From assembly GCA_905200265.1 (NCBI GenBank), contig CAJKJS010000065.1:1-7284 (forward strand): a DNA stretch of 7,284 nucleotides, read 5' to 3'. The position numbers and the translations under genes are program-made. Position 1 is the stretch's first letter; every line of letters starts with the position of its first letter. The notes under the pieces were generated by a model. The model saw nothing but the letters and a program-made list of their open reading frames with translations. It was not told where the DNA came from and searched no databases. This stretch comes from an uncultured Oscillospiraceae bacterium. GTDB lineage: Bacteria; Bacillota; Clostridia; Oscillospirales; Acutalibacteraceae. Shown piece by piece: positions 1 through 5,570 of this stretch.

Positions 1-120
1 GCCCAATCCCATCGATTCGGCCTGTCGAAATATCGCTTTCTACGATGTTAAGTTTATGCTATTTCCCCCAAAAATACAAGGTTTTAGCGCCTTAAGAATT
101 CTTAAGTTTTCGCAAAGAAA
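1..120. other. Left flank, no supported gene
   Basis: I see no coding region I can defend here. Plus-strand frames hit stops at 49-51 and 92-94, so the 3' end of a rightward gene starting outside the window could end in this stretch, but its residues match no family I recognise. On the minus strand a possible leftward promoter reads TTGTAT (74-79), a 17-bp gap, then TAAACT (51-56), which could serve a gene beyond the left edge. These two readings conflict and neither is strong. Confidence 0.3.
91..106. repeat. Perfect 16-bp palindrome CTTAAGAATTCTTAAG
   Basis: The two 8-base halves are exact reverse complements with no spacer, and symmetry stops on both sides (C at 90 against T at 107). It lies just beyond the MATE terminator and upstream of the weak leftward promoter candidate in the flank. 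A spacer-free AT-rich palindrome of this size could be a dimeric repressor operator, but no regulator gene is visible to pair with it. It could also arise by chance in AT-rich intergenic DNA. Confidence 0.5.
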
Positions 121-124
121 TTGC

Positions 125-167
125 AAAAAAGCCGTTTCCGGTTTCCTTTTCGAAAAACCGGAACGGC
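125..167 (-). terminator. Rho-independent terminator of the MATE gene
   Basis: Read on the minus strand, a hairpin with arms at 155-167 and 131-144 (GCCGTTCCGGTTT pairing with AAACCGGAAACGGC, one bulged base) is followed directly by TTTTTT (130 down to 125). It begins about 25 bases after the MATE stop codon. On the plus strand the same hairpin is followed by ATTTTTAG, so it may also stop transcription entering from the left. Confidence 0.88.
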
Positions 168-192
168 ATTTTTAGAAAATCTTCTATCTTGC

Positions 193-1563
193 TTACGCCG
201 AAGCTTTTTCCTCTGCATCATGCGTATGCAGCATCTTTCTTTTGCAGTGGACGAAAAAGCCAATACTGGCAAAAAGGGAAACAACTTCGGCAACAGGGAA
301 CGCATACCACACAGCTTGTACACTAATGCTAGCTAGGAAGTAGGCGACCGGCACCAGGATGATCAACTGCCGGAGCAGCGAAATCATCAAGCTGTAGGTA
401 CCCTTGCCCACCGCCTGGAACAAGGTGGAAAACAGTATGCCAAGTGCCGCCGGCAAAAAGCATAGGCTAATGGTCCGCAGAGCCGGAACCCCAATATCCA
501 GCATATTCTGCGAAGCATTGAAAATCTGCAGGAAAACATCCGGAATCGCCCAAAACAGCACAACCCCAATCGCCATGATCAGCAGCGCGATTATCATTCC
601 GATTCTTAGCGCCGACATCAGTCGCTTATGGTTGCGAGCCCCGTAATTATACCCCATAATCGGCATGACGCCGTGGGTCAATCCGAACACCGGCATGAAA
701 ACAAAGGACTGCAGTTTGAAGTAGATGCCAAATACCGCCACCGCTGTGGACGAAAATCCCACCAGAATGGCATTCATGGCAATATTCATCACAGAACTGA
801 TAGCCTGCATAATAATAGACGGAATGCCCACCACGTAGATATTCCGAATGGTCTGCCAATTGGGACGGAACCCACGCAGCCGGATTTTCACCGCATGATC
901 TTTGGTCAGTACCACAATAATAGCAACAACCATGGCGGCATGCTGGCCAATAACCGTGGCAATGGCAGCTCCCGCTACCCCCATTTGCGGAATAAACGCA
1001 AAACCGAAAATGAACATGGGGTCAAGAATAATGTTGACGATAGCCCCTGTCAGCTGGAAAATCATCGGCCAGATCATATTGCCGGTCGCCTGCAACGTTT
1101 TTTCCAAGTTGCATTCGATAAAAACACCTAACGACCAAATGCAGCAAATCGACAGGTAGCTGGTGCCCCCTGCATAAATTTCACTGTCGGATGTATACAT
1201 GCCGATAAAAGCCCCGACAAAGAACAAGCCGAACAGGAAAAACAGCACCCACGTCAGCACACCTAAAAACATGCCATGCGTGGCGGCCGAATCGGCTTCT
1301 TCCTGGTTGCCTTCTCCCAACCGGCGGGCAATCAGAGAATTGATGCCAATACTCGTTCCCACTGCGAAAGCAATAAGCAGCATCTGGATCGGATACGCCA
1401 GAGAAACCGCCGTTAGCGCATTTTCGCTCACCTGAGATACGAAGTAACTGTCCACCACATTGTACAGTGCTTGCACCAGCATGGAAAACATAGCTGGCAG
1501 CGACATGGAGATGATGAGAGGCAGCATTTTGGCCGTACCCATTTTGTTCTGTGTTGCTTCCAT
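193..1563 (-). CDS. MATE family efflux transporter
   Basis: This is a 456-residue integral membrane protein of the multidrug and toxic compound extrusion family, secondary antiporters that export cationic drugs or metabolites in exchange for Na+ or H+. Length and about 12 hydrophobic segments (roughly residues 14-34, 52-74, 98-120, 133-150, 165-187, 196-219, 245-270, 276-298, 318-340, 360-383, 396-412, 416-438) match the family. The two halves show the MATE pseudo-repeat: P23 and NVVDSYFVSQ (35-44) in helix 1, ARRLGEGN (79-86) after helix 2, LDPMFIFG (180-187), and in the second half PIMGYNYGARNHKR (301-314). The tail (440-456) is short, charged and presumably cytoplasmic. The ATG is preceded by AGAAGGGG (1571-1578 on the plus strand) with an 8-base gap, which fixes the start. 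It is transcribed alone, divergently from secA. The family is certain; the substrate and coupling ion cannot be read from the sequence. Confidence 0.96.
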   Translation of the reverse strand: MEATQNKMGTAKMLPLIISMSLPAMFSMLVQALYNVVDSYFVSQVSENALTAVSLAYPIQMLLIAFAVGTSIGINSLIARRLGEGNQEEADSAATHGMFLGVLTWVLFFLFGLFFVGAFIGMYTSDSEIYAGGTSYLSICCIWSLGVFIECNLEKTLQATGNMIWPMIFQLTGAIVNIILDPMFIFGFAFIPQMGVAGAAIATVIGQHAAMVVAIIVVLTKDHAVKIRLRGFRPNWQTIRNIYVVGIPSIIMQAISSVMNIAMNAILVGFSSTAVAVFGIYFKLQSFVFMPVFGLTHGVMPIMGYNYGARNHKRLMSALRIGMIIALLIMAIGVVLFWAIPDVFLQIFNASQNMLDIGVPALRTISLCFLPAALGILFSTLFQAVGKGTYSLMISLLRQLIILVPVAYFLASISVQAVWYAFPVAEVVSLFASIGFFVHCKRKMLHTHDAEEKASA

Positions 1564-1599
1564 ACCACAAACCCCTTCTCATTATTTTAACTACTTAAG

Positions 1600-1628
1600 A
1601 GTATAACGAAAATTGTATAAAAACGCAA
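1600..1628 (-). promoter_or_regulatory. Candidate sigma-A promoter for the MATE gene
   Basis: Minus strand: -35 TTGCGT (1628-1623), a 17-bp spacer, then -10 TATACT (1605-1600). The expected transcription start is near 1593, about 30 bases before the ATG and just upstream of the AGAAGGGG ribosome binding site. A small inverted repeat TTAA-N4-TTAA (about 1587-1598) falls at the predicted start, where a repressor could bind, but it is too short to call an operator. Confidence 0.6.
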
Positions 1629-1673
1629 CGTGGCAGACCCGCCGATTTTCACCGGAAAAACCAGCTCGTTTTT

Positions 1674-1692
1674 AGAATTATTCCTGAATTCT
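1674..1692. repeat. Inverted repeat AGAATT-N7-AATTCT next to the secA promoter
   Basis: AGAATT (1674-1679) and AATTCT (1687-1692) are exact reverse complements separated by 7 bases. The repeat ends 26 bases before the secA -10 box, so it lies upstream of the -35 region. Joined without the spacer the arms would resemble the AGAATTCT core of the palindrome at 91-106. A regulatory role is possible but unproven. Confidence 0.35.
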
Positions 1693-1714
1693 CCTTTTTT
1701 TTCTTTCAGGGGTA

Positions 1715-1723
1715 TGGTATAAT
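1715..1723 (+). promoter_or_regulatory. Extended -10 promoter for secA
   Basis: TGGTATAAT (1715-1723) is a perfect TATAAT with the TGn extension. No good -35 exists at the right distance; the place is taken by a run of eight T (1695-1702). An extended -10 can compensate for a missing -35. The expected transcription start is near 1730, giving an untranslated leader of about 70 bases before the secA ATG. Confidence 0.72.
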
Positions 1724-1747
1724 AACAGGGTGTATGGATACAGACAG

Positions 1748-1786
1748 ATGACTGGGCTTGGACAATATCCTCGCTCCGATCGATGA
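1748..1786 (+). other. Possible 12-codon leader reading frame before secA
   Basis: An ATG at 1748 opens 12 codons (MTGLGQYPRSDR) ending in TGA at 1784-1786, which overlaps the secA ribosome binding site GAGGTG (1785-1790). There is no good ribosome binding site for this ATG: the nearest purine run, AGGG at about 1727-1730, is too far upstream. If translated, ribosomes stopping here would sit on the secA start region. It is too short to carry a signal sequence, so it is not a SecM-type secretion monitor. It is most likely fortuitous. Confidence 0.15.
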
Positions 1787-1790
1787 GGTG
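1785..1790 (+). promoter_or_regulatory. secA ribosome binding site
   Basis: GAGGTG is followed by 11 bases to the ATG at 1802. The gap is slightly longer than ideal but acceptable, and it supports this start because the protein N-terminus (MKKTFLTSLFG) aligns with the usual SecA beginning. Confidence 0.75.
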
Positions 1791-1801
1791 AATTTCCTTT
1801 C

Positions 1802-4552
1802 ATGAAAAAGACTTTTCTCACATCCCTTTTTGGGAGTTACAGCCAACGGGAACTCAAGCGTCTTGATCCCATTTTACAAAGCGTACTGGACCTGGAAGAT
1901 ACCTACCGGGCCATGAGCGATGAAGAACTGAAAAACCAGACGCCGCTTCTAAAAGAACGGCTTCAAAACGGCGAAACACTGGACGACATTTTGCCCGATG
2001 CGTTTGCCGTGTGCCGCGAAGCTTCTGCCCGGGTACTTGGTATGCGCCATTTCCCGGTACAGATTATTGGCGGCATTGTGCTGCACCAGGGCCGCATCGC
2101 CGAAATGAAAACCGGTGAAGGGAAAACCCTGGTCGCTACTTTGCCCGCTTACCTCAACGGCCTTTCGGGGAAAGGCGTGCATATCGTCACGGTCAACGAC
2201 TACCTGGCCCGCCGCGACAGCGAATGGATGGGCAAGCTGTACCGCTGGCTGGGGCTGTCGGTAGGCCTGATCGTTCACGATTTGCCTAACGAAGAACGCC
2301 GCCGCGCTTATAGCGCTGATATCACCTATGGCACCAATAACGAGCTTGGGTTTGACTATCTGCGCGACAATATGGTTATTTACAAAGAGCGCCGGGTACA
2401 GCGTGGGCATAATTTTGCCATCGTGGACGAAGTGGACTCCATTTTGATCGACGAAGCCCGTACGCCTTTGATTATCTCCGGCCAAGGGGAAGAATCCACG
2501 GAACTGTACACCATTGCCGACCGGTTTGCCCGCACGTTAAAGTGCACCCATGTAACGGAACTGGACCAGAAGGAAGACAACGACGAACTGTACAAAGATT
2601 ACGATTATGTGGTCAATGACAAAGCCCGTACCGCTTCCCTGACCCGCCGCGGCGTGAAAAAAGCCGAAGTGTACTTCAATGTGGAAAACTTGACGGATGC
2701 CGATAACCTGACCATTGTACACCATATCAACCAGGCTATCCGCGCCCACGGCATTATGAAGCGCGATATTGATTACGTGGTCAAAGACGGCCAGGTCATC
2801 ATCGTTGACGAATTTACCGGCCGTTTGATGTATGGCCGTCGCTTTAACGAAGGCCTGCATCAGGCTATTGAAGCCAAAGAAAATGTGAAAGTGGCCCACG
2901 AAAGCAAAACGCTGGCCACCATTACGTTCCAGAACCTCTTCCGTCTTTACAATAAGCTGTCCGGTATGACCGGTACCGCCATGACGGAAGAAACCGAATT
3001 TAACGAAATCTACCGGCTCGATGTAGTGGAAATCCCCACCAACAAACCCGTACAGCGGGAAGATTTGTCCGACCTGGTATATAAGACGGAAAAAGCAAAA
3101 TTCAACGCCGTCATTGACGACATTGTGGAGCACCATGAAAAAGGCCAGCCTGTGCTGGTGGGTACGATTTCGATCGAAAAATCGGAACAGCTCAGCGCTA
3201 TGCTGAAACGCCGCGGTATTCGCCATGAAGTGCTCAACGCCAAATACCACGAAAAAGAAGCCCAGATCATTGCCCAGGCCGGTAAGAAAGGCGCCGTGAC
3301 CATTGCCACCAACATGGCTGGTCGTGGTACCGATATCATGTTGGGCGGTAACGCCGAATATATGGCCAAAGACGAAATGCGCCGCATGCAGTACAGTGAA
3401 GAACTGATCAGCGAAGCTACCGCCTTTGGCGATACGGATAACGAAGAAATCCTGGAAGCCCGCCGCACCTTCAGTGAACTGGAGAAAAAATATAAAGATG
3501 AAATCCGTCCCGAAGCCGATGAAGTACGCGCCTGCGGCGGCCTTTATATCATTGGTACCGAACGCCACGAATCCCGCCGGATTGACAACCAGCTGCGCGG
3601 TCGTTCCGGCCGTCAGGGCGACCCGGGTTCCAGCCGGTTCTATATTTCGCTGGAAGATGATTTGATGCGGCTGTTCGGCGGCGAACGCATTGGCACTATG
3701 ATGGACCGCCTGAATGTGGCCGACGATGTGCCGATCGAAGCCAAAATGCTCACGAAGACCATCGAAAACGCCCAGTTGAAAGTAGAAGCCCGTAACTTCG
3801 ATATCCGGAAAAACGTGCTGCAATACGACGACGTGCTGAACCGTCAGCGCGAAGTGATCTACAAACAGCGCAACGAGGTGCTCGATGGCGCCGATCTGAA
3901 AGAAGCTATCTTGCGCATGATCGATTCCGCCCTGGAAGCGAAGGTCGAACGCTACCTGCCCAAGAATGTGGAACACGACAACTGGGATATGGAAGGCCTG
4001 CGCGAATCGTACATGGGTTGGCTCATCGGGGAAGATGATCTTCACTTTACTAAAGATGAAATCGAAGAACTGGATCCGGAATTCGTGGTCAACGAATTGC
4101 AAAAGAAGGCTCACGAACTATACGAAAAACGGGAACAGGAATTCACCCCCGCCATTACCCGCGAACTGGAACGCGTCATCCTGCTGAAAAACGTGGACCG
4201 CTACTGGATGGACCACATCGACGCGATGGAAGAACTCAAGCGCGGTATTAACCTGCGAGCCTACGCCCAGCGGAATCCCGTGGTGGAATACCGTGTGGAA
4301 GGCTCTGACATGTTCGATGCCACCATCAACCAGATTCGAGAAGATACAGCCCGTATGATGCTCACCGTAAAGCTGCGCACCAAGGAAGAACCCAAACGGG
4401 AACAGGTCGCTAAACCCACCACTGCCACCGGCGGCGACGGTAGCGACAAAAAACGCCCGGTACGCGCGGGCAAAAAGATTGGCCGCAACGATCCCTGCCC
4501 CTGCGGCAGCGGGAAAAAGTACAAAAAGTGCTGTGGCCGGTTCGAAGATTAA
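1802..4552 (+). CDS. secA: Preprotein translocase subunit SecA
   Basis: This is the peripheral membrane ATPase that binds secretory preproteins and pushes them through the SecYEG channel. The 916 residues are complete. NBD1 (about 1-225 and 370-415) carries the Walker A TGEGKT (104-109) and Walker B DEVDS (209-213). The preprotein cross-linking domain lies at about 226-370. NBD2 (about 416-620) carries TNMAGRGTDI (503-512) and QLRGRSGRQGD (597-607). The helical scaffold/wing and two-helix finger region follow, with RYWMDHIDAMEELKRGI at 800-816. A flexible linker ends in a zinc tail, DPCPCGSGKKYKKCC, with C899, C901, C910 and C911; this tail binds SecB in proteobacteria, and its partner in Firmicutes is less clear. 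A charged insertion (about 519-575) in NBD2 helps explain why it is longer than Bacillus SecA. It stands alone with its own promoter and terminator; prfB, which often follows secA in Firmicutes, is not downstream here. No key residue is missing. Confidence 0.99.
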   Translation: MKKTFLTSLFGSYSQRELKRLDPILQSVLDLEDTYRAMSDEELKNQTPLLKERLQNGETLDDILPDAFAVCREASARVLGMRHFPVQIIGGIVLHQGRIAEMKTGEGKTLVATLPAYLNGLSGKGVHIVTVNDYLARRDSEWMGKLYRWLGLSVGLIVHDLPNEERRRAYSADITYGTNNELGFDYLRDNMVIYKERRVQRGHNFAIVDEVDSILIDEARTPLIISGQGEESTELYTIADRFARTLKCTHVTELDQKEDNDELYKDYDYVVNDKARTASLTRRGVKKAEVYFNVENLTDADNLTIVHHINQAIRAHGIMKRDIDYVVKDGQVIIVDEFTGRLMYGRRFNEGLHQAIEAKENVKVAHESKTLATITFQNLFRLYNKLSGMTGTAMTEETEFNEIYRLDVVEIPTNKPVQREDLSDLVYKTEKAKFNAVIDDIVEHHEKGQPVLVGTISIEKSEQLSAMLKRRGIRHEVLNAKYHEKEAQIIAQAGKKGAVTIATNMAGRGTDIMLGGNAEYMAKDEMRRMQYSEELISEATAFGDTDNEEILEARRTFSELEKKYKDEIRPEADEVRACGGLYIIGTERHESRRIDNQLRGRSGRQGDPGSSRFYISLEDDLMRLFGGERIGTMMDRLNVADDVPIEAKMLTKTIENAQLKVEARNFDIRKNVLQYDDVLNRQREVIYKQRNEVLDGADLKEAILRMIDSALEAKVERYLPKNVEHDNWDMEGLRESYMGWLIGEDDLHFTKDEIEELDPEFVVNELQKKAHELYEKREQEFTPAITRELERVILLKNVDRYWMDHIDAMEELKRGINLRAYAQRNPVVEYRVEGSDMFDATINQIREDTARMMLTVKLRTKEEPKREQVAKPTTATGGDGSDKKRPVRAGKKIGRNDPCPCGSGKKYKKCCGRFED

Positions 4553-4560
4553 GAAGTTAG

Positions 4561-4597
4561 AAAAAAAGAGGATGCTTTTAAAAAGCATCCTCTTTTT
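4561..4597. terminator. Shared two-way terminator between secA and the HAD gene
   Basis: Arms GAGGATGCTTTT (4568-4579) and AAAAGCATCCTC (4581-4592) form a nearly perfect palindrome; the working stem is probably GAGGATGC with an A/T loop. It is flanked by seven A on the left (4561-4567) and TTTTTT on the right (about 4592-4599 region), so a U-tail is produced in both directions. It starts 8 bases after the secA stop and lies just beyond the stop of the convergent phosphatase gene, so one element ends both transcripts. Confidence 0.92.
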
Positions 4598-4608
4598 TCT
4601 ATCCTTTT

Positions 4609-5418
4609 TCATGCGAACGTACGCAATAGCTGGGTAACTTCTTCTAACGACTGGCAAATCACATCAGGTTTTGTCTCGCTTTTCGGGACATCTTCCTCTT
4701 TTGTTTCACCGCTTAGTACGAGTAGCGACACCACATCGGTTCCTTCGGCCACTTTGATATCGGTATACAGCCGGTCCCCCACTACGCACAGTTCACGTCC
4801 ATGACACCCGGTGTGTTCTTCCATATAGTGCAGGGTGTGGCGAGACGGTTTGCCGAAAAACTCCGGCATAACTCCCGTAGAAGCATGGATCAGCGCTGCC
4901 ATACTGCCGCAATCCGGAATAAATCCGGTTTCGGTAGGACAGTTCAAATCGGGGTTTACCCCATAAATGGGTTTTCCGGCCCGCACCAGGTCACACGCCA
5001 ACACCAGTTTTTCGTACGTCAGGGTGGTATCGAACCCCAGCACGACATAATCGGCCTCTTCCCGGCACAGCGGAATACCCCGCTGCCGGAACGCTTCTTC
5101 CAGGTACGGGGTGCCCACCACATAGGCGCCCTGTCCCGGGTGGTTCTCTTCCAGCCAGTCCAAAATGACGCCGTTGCTAATCAACATTTTTTCTTTGGGA
5201 ACGTCGATGCCCATGCGGTGCAGTTTTTGCAAATACGCTTCTTCATTTTTGCTGCTATTGTTGGTAAAAAAGCAGAAGGAACGTCCTGTTTCTGTAACAG
5301 CCCGCAAAAAGTCACGGGTATACGGGAACAGTTGCTCCCCCAGATAAATCGTTCCATCCATATCCAGCACAAAGGTTTTCACCCCGGCGAGTTTGTCCCA
5401 TTTTTCCTGCTGTGTCAT
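4609..5418 (-). CDS. HAD-IIA family phosphatase (NagD/AraL-like)
   Basis: A 269-residue cytoplasmic Mg2+-dependent phosphatase of haloacid dehalogenase subfamily IIA, whose members hydrolyse small phosphorylated metabolites such as sugar phosphates or nucleotides. All four HAD motifs are present: DMDGT (19-23) with nucleophile D19 and acid/base D21; FTNNSS (51-56); the lysine of GKPS (189-192, K190); and GDRLYTDI (214-221) with metal ligands D215 and D220. The C2A cap lies between motifs II and III (about 85-180). The ending SLLVLSGET (231-239) is typical of the subfamily. Length is normal and there is no signal peptide. The ATG has GGGAGG (5429-5434 on the plus strand) 10 bases upstream; the next methionine, M20, lies inside motif I, so this start is firm. 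It is transcribed alone, divergent from the GH13 gene. Substrate is unknown; AraL and NagD are relatives, not assignments. Confidence 0.95.
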   Translation of the reverse strand: MTQQEKWDKLAGVKTFVLDMDGTIYLGEQLFPYTRDFLRAVTETGRSFCFFTNNSSKNEEAYLQKLHRMGIDVPKEKMLISNGVILDWLEENHPGQGAYVVGTPYLEEAFRQRGIPLCREEADYVVLGFDTTLTYEKLVLACDLVRAGKPIYGVNPDLNCPTETGFIPDCGSMAALIHASTGVMPEFFGKPSRHTLHYMEEHTGCHGRELCVVGDRLYTDIKVAEGTDVVSLLVLSGETKEEDVPKSETKPDVICQSLEEVTQLLRTFA

Positions 5419-5459
5419 TCGGTTCGATCCTCCCTGTTTCCTTTCTTATTGGCTTTTTC

Positions 5460-5488
5460 ATCATACCACGAAGTGCCCAAAACCACAA
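5460..5488 (-). promoter_or_regulatory. Candidate promoter for the HAD phosphatase gene
   Basis: Minus strand: -35-like TTGTGG (5488-5483, weak), a 17-bp spacer, then TGG-TATGAT (5468-5460), an extended -10 with five of six bases matching TATAAT. The expected start is near 5453, leaving about 35 bases of leader before the ATG, including the GGGAGG site. Confidence 0.55.
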
Positions 5489-5512
5489 CGGAATTTTCAT
5501 GCCAGCCGATCA

Positions 5513-5542
5513 TGGACAAAAAACCGGCCCATTTGTTATACT
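5513..5542 (+). promoter_or_regulatory. Candidate sigma-A promoter for the GH13 gene
   Basis: -35 TGGACA (5513-5518, five of six matches to TTGACA), an 18-bp spacer, then TATACT (5537-5542) preceded by TGT (5534-5536), giving an extended -10. The expected start is near 5549, just 20 or so bases before the ATG. The promoter lies only about 25 bp from the -35 of the divergent phosphatase promoter, so the two could influence each other. I found no convincing CcpA (cre) site or other sugar-repressor operator. Confidence 0.68.
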
Positions 5543-5556
5543 GAAAGAAAACGATC

Positions 5557-5562
5557 AGGGGG
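5557..5562 (+). promoter_or_regulatory. GH13 ribosome binding site that decides the start
   Basis: AGGGGG followed by 8 bases to the ATG at 5571. The same frame stays open upstream to an ATG at 5412, but that extension runs through the promoter and has no family resemblance, so 5571 is the start. Confidence 0.88.
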
Positions 5563-5570
5563 CAAGCACC

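Noticed and set aside
1..60. Minus-strand frame reading NIVESDISTGRIDGIG toward the left edge
   Set aside because: It looks protein-like but has no start codon in frame after a stop at about 61-63, and too little is visible to judge it.
628..1131. A 167-codon open frame antisense to the MATE gene
   Set aside because: Its composition (many His, Asn, Arg) reflects the complement of membrane-protein codons; there is no ribosome binding site or family resemblance.
2537..4114. A 525-codon open frame antisense to secA
   Set aside because: It is fully inside secA on the opposite strand, is rich in Phe, His, Val and Gln as expected from the complement of Glu/Lys/Asp-rich codons, and has no recognisable domain. 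It is a codon-bias shadow.
4801..5544. A 247-codon open frame antisense to the HAD phosphatase gene
   Set aside because: It overlaps a gene with all four HAD motifs on the other strand and runs on through both divergent promoters; no domain is visible.
5542..5560. Possible CcpA (cre) site between the GH13 -10 box and ribosome binding site
   Set aside because: The stretch TGAAAGAAAACGATCA only partly resembles a cre site; the central CG is not placed correctly relative to the flanking TG and CA.
5412..5570. Upstream ATG at 5412 as the GH13 start, adding 53 residues with a hydrophobic stretch that could look like a signal peptide
   Set aside because: The extension spans the predicted promoter and overlaps the divergent gene start. 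The ATG at 5571 has a strong ribosome binding site and gives the N-terminus usual for this family.
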